A stretch of 64,000 nt of DNA from Circinella minor. Taxonomy: Eukaryota > Mucoromycota > Mucoromycetes > Mucorales > Lichtheimiaceae. The stretch lies in assembly GCA_016758965.1 (NCBI GenBank), contig JAEPRB010000201.1:1-64000 (forward strand), written 5' to 3'. Each line of letters starts with the position of its first letter. Position 1 is the first letter of the stretch. The position numbers and the translations under genes were made by a program. The notes under the pieces are model-generated. The model ran no database searches. It was given only the letters and a program-made list of their open reading frames with translations, and was not told the DNA's origin. This document shows positions 24,750-38,119 of the stretch, in pieces.

Positions 24750-26608
24750 TCAACTAGATGGTATTGTAAAAATTTCAAGTTCCATACAAGCAAATTCAGG
24801 TTTTCTTGATAAACATTCATTATCAAAAGTAGGACAAGGTTCACTATGACCATGTTCAAGATCTGAATTGATCCATAATCCAAATTTACCATTCCTATGT
24901 ATATATATTACATCATTGTTAATCTTTAGTTCAATGTGTAAACAAATGAAAAAAATTGATATGAATAGTATCAAAGGAACTTACCCTCCACCAATAGCAA
25001 TGAATTCGGTTTCTGAAAGTATCATGTATTCATTTTTTCCTGTCCATGGAAATACTTGAATATTACCACTCTTTGCACAATATTTCCAAAGAAAACTAAT
25101 ATAGAATAATAGTGTTAATATTCTGAGAAAAAAGGGGATCTTTCTTGTTATATAATATATAATATATATATATATATATTACCATTCACCCGTTCCATAA
25201 TAAGAAGCATTATTTGATTTAAATGGTTCATTTAAAAATGCACCGAATATCTATCATTGAAAAACTTGTTTAGTGGGGGAAAAAAAGAAAATAGTGTATC
25301 ATACTACAGTAATTATATAATATGAGTAGAAGCAGCTTACAGAATCATCAGCATCTTTAATAGCTAAAATACAAGGTCCACGATAAGGTCTACATTGTCT
25401 ATAAAGTGTAGTTAAACTGGCACCATGTTGATCTAAACTATATAATAAAGACCATTTCATAGCTAATCGATGACGTCTTGGAAGATAAGATCGTAACTAA
25501 ATAAAATAATACGTAAGATAAGTATTTTTAATTTACTATAGACAATTGTAAAAAAATAACTCACCTTTTCACTAATCTCTTCATTTAAAACAGGTTCTGT
25601 ATCTTTTTTACGATTTATTAATTGAGGAGGATCCATATTATCTAAAAATCCAATTAAATTTTGTTGTTTTTTTCTTTTTTCTTCTTCGTATTGTTTAATT
25701 TGTGTAGCAGCTGAAACGAGTGCGTCTACAGCTGCTGATGTTGTATTATTATTATTATTACAATGACAAGTAGTAGTAGTAGTAGTATTGGTAGTATTGG
25801 TAGTAGTAGTATTATTATTATAAAGTAAAGAAGAAGATAAAGTAGTAAAAGAATGATTATTTGTTAAATCTTTCTTTTTTTTTCTTGTTCTTTTTTTACC
25901 GGTACAAGTTTCGGAACAAATACTACTATTCATTGTATCATTGGATAATAAAGAATAAGTTGAACTTATACTATCATTATCATTCTCTTCTTTATCATTA
26001 TTCCATTCAATAATAGAAACACGAATAGAAGATTCATTGACTTCTTTTTCTTTTTCTTCTTGTTGTTGTTGTTGTTTTTCAATAAAATGTGTAGTCGTAT
26101 TATTATTTTGTAATGACGATGGTGTTGAAATGACAGAATCATTTTTTGTTATTGAAGTAGTAGAATGTGATTTATGTGCAAGTGGTGGACGTCGACGTTG
26201 TTTATGATGATTCGTATTATTATTATTATTATTTGAATGCGTAGATGATGATGTACCGAGACCTTTTTTGTATGACAAGAACAAACAAATATTTTAGTTT
26301 CATCATTTTTCACACACTAAAAAAAAAAAAAAAAAAAAAAAACTAACTATTATTATTTACGTACCAAGTAATTTTGTAACAAAACGAGTAATAGGAGAAG
26401 GTTTATCTGCATAACTATCTTCATCTGTCATTGAACGATAAAGAGGGATATAAAATTCATTTTTACGATATTGATTATTATTCTTTGTTGATGATGAGGA
26501 GGAGGAGGAGGAGGATGTATTCGTATTAGTCGTTGTTGTTGCTGTTGCTGCGGTTGTTGTGGTTATAGTAGGTATAGGAGACCATGATAAATGCTGTTGT
26601 TTTGTCAT
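24750..26608 (-). CDS. OXR1: Oxidation resistance protein 1 (TLD domain)
   Basis: A TLD-domain protein of the Oxr1 family. Members protect against oxidative stress, and in several eukaryotes TLD proteins bind the V-ATPase. The start at 26606-26608 gives MTKQQHLSWSPIP. The first exon and the 25.55-26.27 kb exon encode a long low-complexity N terminus (Thr, Ser, Asn and Gln runs), probably disordered. The C-terminal exons spell a complete TLD domain in order: LRSYLPRRHRLAMKWSLLYS, LDQHGASLTTLYRQC, IFGAFLNEPFK, YYGTGEC, FLWKY, WTGKNEYMI, IAIGGG, GKFGLWINSDLEHGHSEPC, and LEIFTIPSS before the TGA at 24750-24752. About six exons. Its far upstream neighbour is VARS on the same strand. Family assignment is firm; the disordered N terminus is AT-repeat-like and its exact splicing is less certain. 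Confidence 0.93.
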
Positions 26609-26686
26609 TTATATATACTTTTGTTATGCTATAATAATTTTGAAAATTGATATGATGAAAAATGATAATAAAAAGTGTGTATACTA

Positions 26687-26719
<33 letters not shown>

Positions 26720-27692
26720 GTGTATGGGTATGGGTATAATAATAATGATAATAAATTGGGGTATGGAAAAATGAAAAGAAAAAGTGAGAAAGAAAGAGAG
26801 AAATAAATTCACTTTTTTTTTTTAGTATATAAATGATTTCCTCCCCTCCCCCCTCGTTTCTCTCTGTCCTCCCCCCCTACATTTTATGCCTTTTCATACT
26901 CCATTTTACATAACAGAACATCCTCCCCCCCCATAATCACCTTCTCCTCTTTTTGTTTTTCTGTAACAAAAATATATAAAAAAGACAAGGTGATCCTTTT
27001 ATAAATAATAAAAAGCCTCCTTTTATTTATTATTACAACAAGTTCAAGTAACAAGTCAAATATATATATATATATATTACAATTTCTATTTTTTCCATAT
27101 TCGGTATAAATAGGACATGTGTCCTTTTTTTTTTTTTTTTTTGAAAAATTACACACACAACACTTTTTAATTGATTTCTTTCGTTTCAAAAAAAAAAAGT
27201 GGCCACAAATAAAAAAAAAAAGGTTCTTTTTTGTTCTTTCATGTATAACACGTTTGATTTATTTATATATATAAAAAAAAAAAGAATTCCTCTTTACTTT
27301 TCAAGTGTGTCTCTCGGTTCATGAATGGGGTCCATTCACAAAAAAAAAAAAATAAAAAAGGGGGAGGATTTATTTGAATGAATTCAATATTAGAAAAGTG
27401 ATAAGATTTGAAAAAGGGAAAATAACCCTTTTTGGGGTATCAGTCAAGTGTTTTTTTTTTCTTATATAAATAATTCTGTCAAATATATTAAATAAAAAAA
27501 AAAAAGTGGGTTTATAATAGGTTTTGGCGTAGTGGGTGGGTGGGTGGGGGGGGAGGTGGGAAAGGGGAGACAAATTATAGATTTAATGCATAAAAATGCA
27601 AAAGAAAACATAATTATTATTTTATTTCGGAAAAACGGGTGTGGTTTTGATATTGTAAAAAAAGTAAAAAAAAAAAGAATGAGTGAGTGAAA
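26609..27692. other. Intergenic, OXR1 promoter region
   Basis: It contains a (GT)n-type tract at 26675-26730 ending in GGTATG repeats, C-rich and T-rich tracts, and several A runs. The open frames here (26884-27189, 27370-27573) are low-complexity. I see no supported gene until the small ORF at 27693. Confidence 0.5.
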
Positions 27693-27824
27693 TCAAGTGT
27701 CATGCCATTGATGTCGAAGATTTTTTGTTAATTTTTTTCTTTTCTTGAATAAATTGTTTAATTGTAATAACATGAATGAAAAAAGTATTCCACTCAACCA
27801 TAAAAATAAAGTACCCATATCCAT
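27693..27824 (-). CDS. Candidate 43-aa single-pass membrane microprotein
   Basis: The ORF starts MDMGTLFLWLSGILFSFMLL and runs to TGA at 27693-27695, for 43 residues. Residues 4-22 form one hydrophobic segment, followed by a strongly basic tail (FKKRKKLTKNLRHQ), the layout of a small tail-basic membrane protein. Unlike the surrounding sequence, its codon use resembles that of the neighbouring genes. I do not recognise a family. It could also be a 3' fragment of a spliced gene or a chance ORF. It lies between VARS and OXR1, on the same strand. Confidence 0.4.
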   Translation of the reverse strand: MDMGTLFLWLSGILFSFMLLQLNNLFKKRKKLTKNLRHQWHDT

Positions 27825-28050
27825 GACTTGAAAGATTCCGCGGATTTATTATTACGTTGTCCCCCCCCCTTCGTTCCAAAAGAACAAAGAGAAAAAAGAG
27901 AGGGAAAAATAAAAAGAGGGGGGGGGGCGAAAATATATATAGTCCATACTTTCTTTTACTTCCATCAAATTTACCCCTTTAAAACGCGTTTCAATTGAAC
28001 CAATCATTTTCAATCCATGAATTAAAATATATATTTTATTTATTTTCTTT

Positions 28051-31000
28051 TTAAGCCTTAAGATAAACTGTAACTTTATCTTTCAAACCTAATGCAGACT
28101 TGAATTGTTCCTCCTTGGGTTGTTCTTGATCTTTTTCAAGAAGAGTTAATTCTTTAATACCTTTACATAAAGTCTTGATACCCAATTGTTGTTCTTGAAG
28201 TAATTTCAATAATGTATCATCCTTGTGGGTTTGAATATAAACAATACCATCCTTTTTAATATTGGATTCAGCAGCTAAACTACGCACCGTTTTAATGACT
28301 TCAAATACATCATCAAATTGTTTTTGTGCTTCCATAAAATTATATTCTTCTTTTTCAATTGGATAAGATGCTTTAACAATGGATTCCACCTTATCATTGG
28401 CACGTCGATTCAATCGTTGATAAAGTTCTTCTGTAACAAATGGCATAAATGGATGCATTAATTTCAATCCACCTTCTAAACATGTATATAAGGTATCTTG
28501 AGCAGCACGTTTTTGTTTTGCCATGGATTCATCAGTAGAATCACAAATAGGTTTAATAATTTCCTAAAATATAAATATAAGTTATTTTTTTTCTTTGAAA
28601 AAGCAATTAAAAATGTATAGACTTACAATATAAACATCACATAAATCATATAACCAGAATTGATGAACAGCGGAAGTAGCACCCATAAAGTTACGTTCAG
28701 CAAGTGCCTTATTTGTATCTCTTGCAGCAATATTCAATTTAGAAAGAATCCATTGATCAGCCAATGATTCATTACCAGTAGGCTAATATAGAATAAGAAT
28801 AGGATTTAGTTTTTCAATGAGATAATAAATATATCTTTTCTTCTTAACTTTTACCTTAGCATCAGGATTAGGTTTAAAATCATCACCTAATTTCATCATT
28901 GCAAAACGAGTAGCATTCCAAATCTTATTACAGAATTTACGATATCCTTCCACACGTAAAATATCCAAATTGATATCACGACCACCCGTTGTATAAGCAC
29001 AAAGGGCAAAACGTAAAGCATCGGTACCACAGGCTGGAATACCTTTAGGATAATCCGCCTTTTGACCCAATTTGGCCTTTTCAATTTCACGAGGATCCAA
29101 ATTACCTTCCAATAATTTAGCATTTAATCCTTCTAAAGTAATACCTTCAATGACATCCACAGGATCAATGACATTACCCAATGATTTAGACATTTTACGA
29201 CCATGGGCATCACGAATCATGGCATGACAAAATACTTCAGAAAAGGGTACACGACCTGTTAATTTGATACCTAACATGACCATACGAGCTACCCAAAAGA
29301 ATAAAATATCCCAACCCGTTTCTAAAAGTGATGCAGGATAGAATTTTTCATAATCATCGGTCTAATAATAAAGGGAAAATTGAGTGAGGAAAGAGTTTTG
29401 TGTCAAAGTAAAGTTTGGAAACAGAAAGGAAAAGAGAGAATGGTTTACCTTATCAGGCCAGCCCATAAGAGAGAAAGGCCATAAACCAGAAGAAAACCAA
29501 GTATCAAGAACATCAGGATCTTGTTCCAAAGTAAACTTTTTACCAGTAAATTTCTTTTCAGCTTGTAATTGAGCAGCTTCTTCATCTTGACCACTGACCC
29601 AACGATCATTATCAGAATAATCTGTTGATGCTTCACCTTCGAATCGAACATAATAAGCAGGTACACGATGACCCCACCACAATTGACGTGAAATACACCA
29701 ATCTTGAATATTACCCATCCAACGGAACCAATCAGCTTCAGATACTTTAGGTGCAATCTTTAATTCACCATTCTTGACTACCTTAATAGCATCTTCTGCC
29801 ATGGATTTACAATTGACCCACCATTGAGGTTTCATAATAGGTTCAATGATATCTCCAGATTTAGAACAGACAGGAACTGTCATGGGATTTTCCTTGACAT
29901 CCACAAATAATCCTTTTTCTTTCAAATCTTCTACAATCTTTTGACGTACATGGAATCGAGCCATACCCTTATAAGGACCCGCATTATCATTAAATGTACC
30001 ATCATCATTCATGATATTAATAAATTCCAAATTGTGACGTTTACCGACTTCATAATCATTAAAATCATGAGCAGGTGTAATCTTGACAGCACCGGTACCG
30101 AATTCCATATCCACAGCGATATCATCTGTTACAATAGGAATACGACGTTCAGGAATGAATGGATGGACAGCGAATTTACCATGTAAATGTTTATAACGAG
30201 GATCTTCAGGATGAACAGCAATGGCTGTATCACCTAACATGGTTTCAATACGTGTTGTAGCCACCACTAAACGTTCATCACTGTCTTGAATTTGATAAGC
30301 AAATTCATTCAAGACACCAAATTCGAATTTTTCTTCTGCACCATAACCAGGTACATGCATTAAAGTACGACCGGCTAATTCCTTATTTTCAACTTCTAAA
30401 TTAGATAATGCAGTATTTAAACGAACACACCAATTAATAAGACGATTGGCACGATAAATAACACCTTCTTGATGTAAACGAACAAAATTTTCACGAACAG
30501 CTTTAGAAAGTTTCTATTGAAAAAAAAAAACCAGGTGTGTGTGTGTGTCAGTTTTTTTTTTTTTTTAAATAACCAACCGCTATTTTTTTAATGCTCTCAT
30601 TAAAAAAAGAACAAGAATATAATTTAAACTTACAGGATCCATGGTAAAAGCAGCTCTATTCCAATCATAAGAAGCACCAAGACGATAAAATTGTTCATGA
30701 ATACGACCACCATATTTTTCTTTCCATTTCCAAACTTCTTCAATAAATGCTTCACGACCAAAATCATGACGTGTCTTTTTTTGTTCATTCCAAAGTTTTT
30801 TTTCAACAACAGATTGACATGAAATACCAGCATGATCAGTACCTGGATTAAACAATACAGTTTTACCCAACATACGGTTCCTAATAAATAAATATGAGTT
30901 TTTTTTTTTTTTTTAAGATGGATGAATTAGGGGTGAATGATGAAGTTTCACGAGTAATTTCTCCTCCCCCCCCCTTTTTTTTTAAAAAAGAAAAAATTTA

Positions 31001-31691
31001 CCATCGAACAAGGGTATCTTGAATAGCAACAGTTAAAGCATGACCAATATGAAGTGAACCAGTAACATTAGGTGGAGGAGCAGGAACAACGAAAAGACCT
31101 TCAGGTTTAATTTCACCTTCTTCTGTTAATTCAGGTTCAAAATAACCTTGTTTCATCCACCAATGATACCAAGCAGATTCAACGGCACGTGGATCATAAG
31201 CACTAGCCATAGGTTCAGACATATCTATCATATCCCATTATTATTTTTTTAGATTTTAATTCAAAAGAAAATCGCGTCTTTTCATGCTATCCTCTCTCTC
31301 TTTCTCTCTCTATTACACTAAGAGAAAATTGATTTATATACCTTTCTTTTCACCTTCAGGTGTTTTATTCACAAAAACAGGTTGTTCTACTTTAGTTGCC
31401 TTTTTCTTTTTCTTTTCACTTGGACCACTTTCAGCAGCTTTCTTTTTATCAGCTTCTAACTAAAAAAAAAAAAAAAAATTATATAAAGAGTGTTCATGTT
31501 GACCATTTTATTTTAAAATATATTTATATATATATATATACCTTGGCTTTCTTTGCTTCAAATTTAGCAAGTTTAGCACGACGTTTTTCTTCATTCTTTG
31601 CTTCATTTTTAGCTTTCTTTAAAGCAGCAGCGGCAGCGGCATCAGCATCCGTAGGAGGAACAATAGTCTCCTTTTTTTCTTCAGTTGACAT
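28051..31691 (-). CDS. VAS1: Valyl-tRNA synthetase (cytosolic/mitochondrial)
   Basis: A class Ia synthetase that charges tRNA-Val with valine. About eight exons, roughly 1,000 residues. The start (31689-31691, [11 protein letters not shown]) leads a Lys/Ala-rich N-terminal extension ([19 protein letters not shown]). Next come the catalytic Rossmann fold with [16 protein letters not shown] (HIGH signature), the editing domain ([32 protein letters not shown]), [31 protein letters not shown], and [17 protein letters not shown] (KMSKS loop). The anticodon-binding domain is present ([17 protein letters not shown]). The protein stops at VTVYLKA (TAA 28051-28053), where relatives usually continue into a C-terminal coiled coil. 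It is divergently transcribed from WDR6/RTT10. In yeast one VAS1 gene supplies both compartments; that is not shown here. Confidence 0.97.
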
Positions 31692-32039
31692 TATTATTAT
31701 TTTTTTACAAAATAAAAAATTAAAGTGTAAAAAAAAAATAAAAAAGCTGGGTTTTTTATAGGTTCAAAAAAAAAAAAAAAAAATTCCACACACAAAAAGG
31801 GTAGAGGGGGGAGAGGGTGCCAAACAAAAATGACAAAAGAAATGTCATCTTTTCTCTTCTATCCCCTCCCACCCCACCCCCCAATTTGTACAAGCCACTT
31901 TTTAGGAAACCTCATCCTCTCTCCTCCCCACCCCACCCCCCAAACTGTGTGTGTAATCAGGTTCATGCAATTTTTCTCTCCTCCTCCGTGTTGACAACAC
32001 TTTTTCTTTTTTTCGTTCCATTCCTAAAAAAAATAAAAA
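31692..32039. promoter_or_regulatory. Divergent VARS / WDR6 intergenic promoter region
   Basis: These 348 bp separate the two start codons of oppositely oriented genes. The stretch is strongly asymmetric: poly-A near the VARS start, then repeated CT/CCCC-rich blocks (CCCCACCCCACCCCCC-like at 31860-31945). No TATA box stands out. It is probably a shared promoter for two tRNA-related genes. Confidence 0.5.
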
Positions 32040-35000
32040 ATGAGTCAATCCATTCTGACTCACCATGAGGTATTATTTACTAATTTTTTTTTTTTTTGAA
32101 ACAAACAACATTCCCTTCCGGGAAACATAGAAAGTCTTTATTTTATTTTTTTTCGAACAAACATCACCACCCCCACACACATACACTTTTTTTTTTTTTT
32201 TAAAAAAAAAAAACATGAAAAAATGAACTAAATGGAATAAACTTTGGATTTTATTTTCCTCCCTCCCATGTATCTTTTATATTAGTCTTTCTTAAAAAAA
32301 GATATTTTTGCCGGCATTGTTACTTCACTTTTATTTTTTAATGAAACAATATTACTTGTAGGTCATGGTCCTTTATTAAAAATATATAATGTTCATACAG
32401 GTCAACTTTTAGCTTGTGATAATGCATTACCTTCGAATCGTATTCATCGTATTGTACCTGGTAAGTTGTTTTTTTTTTATTTTAGGAAAAGAATAGAACG
32501 AATACCACAACATGGATAAAACATGAATTGAATTATTATTATTATTTTATTTTATTTTTTAGTGGATAAAAAAAATACGGACCCTTTTAAAAAATATTAT
32601 TCAATTTATGGATCAAAAACAATGCGATTAATAAATATTACAGTAACATCAGATAATGAAGCAAGGTAAAAAAAAGAGGATATATATCTAATGTGTAAGG
32701 ATGATAGTAAACATGTAAAAAAAAAAAATTAACATCCTTCTTTCCGTCCACCCTCTTCTCTTATCTATTTCACACAAGTATATCATTAGGACATGCTTAT
32801 CAATTTTCGGATTGGATTATGGATATGTGTTGGTTAGATTCGGATGAGGTAAAAAAAAAAATTCTATCTTTCAACAAATATAAGTGGTTCATCTCATTTT
32901 TCTTTTTTCTTTTAATAGTTTGCATTAGCATTTGCACATAATCAAGTTGAAATTTATTCATTTATAAATGATATCCACATTGAACGTATAGATCATATTC
33001 AATGTCAAGTTCGATGTATATTGTAAGTCCTCTTTTTTTTTTTTAAAAGATCATCCGCTCCTCCACACTCCATTCATTGGATATATATATATATATATTT
33101 ATTAAAATGCAACTTGGGTCTGTGTGTGTTTAGATATTCTGCAAGATTTTATGGAAATACCAAAGAAAATTTATTACTTGCTTCAGGCACTGTATTTAAT
33201 GAAGTTCATGTATGGAAAATAATGAATCGAAATCAAGATGGAGATGGTATTGTCAGTCATCAATTAAAAGGGCATGAAGGTGTTATTTTTGGTGTTCGAT
33301 TTAGTCCTGATGGTCAAATGTTAGCTAGTGTATCAGATGATCGAACGATTCGTATTTGGCCTTTAAAAGAAGAAGATGAAGAAGAACAGTATGTATTAAA
33401 TATATATATCAATGATTTTGTTTTATTTTTGGGTTATTGATCACTTTTCTATTATATCTAGACAAAAAAATCCACTTGTCATTTTTGGTCATACAGCTCG
33501 TGTATGGGATTGTCAATTTGTGGATCAATATTTAATTAGTATATCTGAAGATGCTACATGTCGTGTATGGAAAAATACATTAATATCAAAAGGAGAAGGA
33601 GATGAAGAAGGGGATTGTTTAGCTTGTTGGGAAGGTCATATTGGTAAAAATGTATGGAGTTGTGCTATTAGTCCTGAACATAAAATTGTGGCTACTGGAG
33701 GTCAAGATGCTGGTATTCGATTATGGTCTTTTATATCCATTAAAAATAATAATATTGGTAAGGAAGTTGATGAACAGAACCGTTTTGATTTTCTCGATTA
33801 TTCATATTATTATTCATATTATTATTATATATATAGAATCAGAAGATGATTTAACAGCGATGGATTTACCAGTAACAAATAATAATAAACCAGAAACGTT
33901 TCGTAATTTTTGTCTTACGGATACAAATACTGTAGTAGCATGTAGTAGTGAAGGGTAATCATTTAATGAGTAGATGAATTTTAGATACAACACTTTTGAG
34001 TACTTACTTAATAATTATTATTTTTTTTGATAGTCGTATTTTAAAAGGAAATGAAAAAGCAGAATGGATTGTTTTACATAATGATTCAAGTTTTAAAAAA
34101 TATGCAATGATGTCACATTCTCCTTGTGGTAGACTTGTTGTTATTGGAAGTATTGATGGTCATTTATTAATTGTCAGTACAGAATCTATATTTGAGGTAT
34201 GTAAAAAAAAAAATCTTTTTTTTGAAAGATAATCGATTGTTCATGGTATACTAATATTAACTAAACTTTTCTTTTTTTTAAAAAAAATAAATAATGATAG
34301 CCTATTAAACTTAAAGTGCATAAAACAAAAATATTTGAAACTTTTATTGAAACTTCCAAAGATCCAAATATATTTTATATTATTTCTATTGGATTTGGTG
34401 AATCTATTCTTTTGAATAAATTAGATATTAGTAATCCATTATCAGTAAGTCATTTAATTTCATCTTTATCAATTAAACACCATGGAAACTATTTTTACTT
34501 ATTTTTTTTTTAAAAAAAAAAAAAATGATATCTATTTTTAGCCTACATTTAAAACACTTTATAAACTTGGTGAACCTACTGAACGAACCACTTTATTATC
34601 ATTAAAATTAGTGGAAGAAACTAATTTATTAATTTGTGGTTCTCGTGAAGGTGCTTTAGTTATTTATGAATTACCTTCTCTAATAGCATCAGAAGAACAA
34701 GAAGAAAAAAAAATATTAGATATTACACCTTTAATGCAATTAAGAAGATCTCATGGACGTCAAGCTATTAGTTGTGTAACACTTAAAAATCAAAATAATC
34801 ATGAAGTCATATTTTGGACTACAGGACGTGATGGATGTTATATTCAATATCGACTTGTACGAAATAATAATAATATCAACATACCCAAGATTACAGAAGA
34901 AGAAGAAGATGATGAAGAAGAAGAAGAACAACATGTTATGAAATCTGGTATTGCTAGTCAAGGTGATACAATGATTGAAACATCTGGATGGATATTAGAA

Positions 35001-37350
35001 AAAGTATATCGTAATAAAGTCACCAAAGGTTGGCTTGAAGGTGCCTTATGGATTGATGATGAATTATTACTTTTGGGATTTTATCGAAAACGATTTTTTG
35101 TATATAATGAAACTAAAACATTCGAGGTAAAAATTATTAGCTATATATTTTTTCTTGTAAAAAAAAATGGGTCATGAAATAATAATAATTATAACATTTA
35201 TTTTATTTTTTAGTTGGTTTCTATTGCTTGTGGTGGAGCTCATCGACGTTGGCAATTTAAAGCGACAGATACAAAATTAAATTTAGCTACATTTACATTT
35301 GTTCGAAAAGAACAGGTAAAAAAAAAAAAAAAGATATCTAATTCAATCCAAGTTACGAAGAAATTCATAAATTATTTTGATTTTTTTTTTTTTAGCTCTA
35401 TGCTTATTTCCGTAATGAATCATCTACGCATGGAGGTTTTAATAGTACAGTCATTCAAGATAATTTCCATGGTCGAGATGTTCGTGCTATTCGATATCTT
35501 AGTAAGTTCTATCTCTTGTATATATATATATATATTTTTTTTTTTTAAAAAAAAAAGCAATATTCCTTATTGATGAATGAATTATTATTTTTTTTTGTTT
35601 TCTTTGATAGATTCTACCATAACAAATGATCCTTCTTTTCCTTTGGTATTTGCTTCTGCTGGTGAAGATACTGTTCTTAAATTTCATCAATGTAAGTATA
35701 GATTTGTTTTGAAAGAAAAAAAAAAAAGGTGCGTTTTTTTTTTAATATTCACTTTCAATTATTATAGATATTCCATCCTTCAATACCAAATTTGCAACCC
35801 TTTCAAGTGTTCGAAAACATAAATCTGTTATTAAATCCATTGATACAAGTCAAGGTATATTTTTATTGTTTTATTGTTTTATAAAGAATATATACATATA
35901 TATATATATATATTTATAAATTCCGCCGTTTATCTTTATTATTATAGGTATTGATACATTATTATTTACAAGTGGTGCAAGAGAAGAATTATGGTGTTGG
36001 AAACTTGAAGTTACCATGCCAACCCATATGAAAGAAGGTGATTTATTGGATCTTAATTGTCTTGAATGGGCTGTATGTCCAACAGTAAGGTATATATAAA
36101 TATATTTATTTATTATTTATAAGATTTTTTAAAATTCTCATAAATCCTCATGTCTCATATACTCTACTTATTAGTCAAGTGATTGAAACGCGTATTATGG
36201 ATATTACTGTTTATGCTATTGATCCAACACGAGGATTACATTTAGTTGGTGCAGGTTATTCTGATTCTACTGTTAGAGTAAGTTATTTTTTTTTCTTAAC
36301 GAATATAATTGATTCGGTGGATAACAATATCTCATTTAATTATTATTATGGAATATTATTTTGAAATAGATTTGGTTGTTTAATGAAAAATCAAGACAAT
36401 TTTCGCTTGTAGCGGATGGATCTTGGCATAGAAGATGTTTATTACAAATGGATCATGTTGTGATACCTAATGAACAAGGAAAAGATCGAATTTTATTCTT
36501 TACAGGTGCAACAGATGGACGGTAAAAGAAAAAATAACTATTTTATTTATAGATGCTATATTTTTTTTTAAAAAAAAAAAGGAATCTGACCACTTACCAA
36601 TCCTTTATCTATATATATATATTGAATATAGTGTTGCTATATGGGATATCAGTCAACAATTACATGAATGTATTGAAGATGTAGCTGGATTAGAAGCAGA
36701 TCCTACATTAACAGCAGCTAAATTTGATGAACCACTTTATCATTATCAACCTCATCAATCAGGTGTTAATTGTCTTCAAGTAGCTTATAATCACGATGGT
36801 AAATATATATATATATATTTCTTAGTTATATAATTTTCATTTTTTATGATAACTCTAATTTGTTATTTTGTTTTTTTAATCTAGATAAATCTTTAATTAT
36901 TGTTACTGGAGGTGAAGATAATGCACTTGTGGCTGCTAAATTTAATATCACTTCTTTAGAAGAAAGTAATATTGTTCCTTGTGGAAACCCTTATTCTATT
37001 TTAGATGCTCATGCATCTTCTGTTACAGGAACATGTTTTATTAATAATAATAAGGCTATTCTTTCAACATCCACTGATCAACGATTAAATCTGTGGAAGA
37101 TTAATGATGATGAAGGAATTCGTTTGGATTGGATACATGGATCATTTGTAGATGTACCTGATCCTTCTACTATGGATACTATTGAATATGGGTAAAAAAA
37201 ATGATTTTATTTTTATACGATGGGGGGGGGGAGGATCAATTATATATCTAACAATCTCTCTTTTAATATATATTTAGTGGTGTCACCCATGCTGCTATTG
37301 CTGGTATTGGATTTGAAAGCTTTAAAATTCCTTTAAACAATTCACAATAA
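32040..37350 (+). CDS. RTT10: WDR6 / Rtt10 (Trm734) WD40 protein, tRNA 2'-O-methylation partner
   Basis: WDR6/Trm734 pairs with the FTSJ1/Trm7 methyltransferase to 2'-O-methylate position 34 of certain tRNAs. Exon 1 (32040-32069, [10 protein letters not shown]) splices by GTATTA to an exon opening [20 protein letters not shown]. This is inferred because an in-frame stop precedes exon 2. Family landmarks follow: [77 protein letters not shown], then [17 protein letters not shown] and GGAHRRWQF. The C-terminal propeller ([44 protein letters not shown]) leads to [12 protein letters not shown] before TAA at 37348-37350. There are more than 20 small introns, often with poly-T/poly-A blocks. The order and spacing of blades match WDR6 rather than other WD40 families. 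Confidence 0.92.
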
Positions 37351-37891
37351 TTAGCATTTGTAGATATAATAAATAGAAAGAAATAGAGTAACCACTTTTT
37401 TTTTTACTCAACCCCCCTCCCACACACACACACACGCACACTCATTCATTCTGTCATTTTATCATGTTAATAATAATAATTCAATATTTCTACATACATA
37501 TGTAAACCTTTATAGTATAATAAAATAATCACCCTGCTCCATTTGATTATACACAAAAACAAAAACAAAAATCCTCATTAATAAAAATAATAATAATAAC
37601 TTTTTTTTTAATCAGGAAAAAAAAAAAAAAAGAAGTACAAATATTTTTTTTTTTGTTGTTGCTGTTGTTGTCTAAAGGAAAAGAGGTTTTTGTTGTTTAA
37701 AAAAGGTCGAGAGAACATAAAGTCGTGTGCTTGTGCTTGTAATGTATGTGTGTGTTATTTATATGTACAATTGTATATTTTTTTTTTAAAAAAAAAATGA
37801 CATTTCCATTTGACTTTAAGTTTTTACTTTTTTTTTTTTAACGATTCATGGTGTTATTCGTTGAGTTGCATTTTTATTATTATTATTATTA
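37351..37891. other. Convergent 3' region between WDR6 and bL36m
   Basis: A low-complexity spacer with (CA)n, (TAA)n and a T9A9-like palindrome near 37778-37797. No coding sequence is supported. Confidence 0.5.
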
Positions 37892-38119
37892 TTATCCTTG
37901 ACGTTGCTTATGTTTCTTGTTCTTGTTACAGGTAACAAAAAGTTTTCCACGTCTTCGAACAGTATTACAACCATCACATAATTTCTTGACAGAAGATCGT
38001 ACTTTCATGGTACGTACAAGTTGAAGTGTTGCATTAGTAGAAACAAGAGGTGTTGACAATGGAATGGGTTGTCGTGTTTGTTGAAATAATGTACGTGAAA
38101 ATTGTGCAAGAAATGACAT
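37892..38119 (-). CDS. RTC6: Mitochondrial large-subunit ribosomal protein bL36m
   Basis: A single-exon gene of 75 residues. Residues 1-37 form an Arg/Ser/Thr-rich, acid-free mitochondrial targeting sequence ([20 protein letters not shown]). Residues 38-75 are a complete bacterial-type L36: [22 protein letters not shown], then C and H in [11 protein letters not shown], keeping the zinc ligands C-x2-C...C...H. The mature protein sits near the peptidyl transferase side of the mitochondrial large subunit. The yeast homologue is Rtc6. It converges on WDR6. The start codon is the only one that adds a targeting sequence. Confidence 0.96.
   Translation of the reverse strand: MSFLAQFSRTLFQQTRQPIPLSTPLVSTNATLQLVRTMKVRSSVKKLCDGCNTVRRRGKLFVTCNKNKKHKQRQG

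Noticed and set aside
26884..27573. Minus-strand frames between OXR1 and VARS
   Set aside because: Composed of homopolymer and (TA)n text with no domain.
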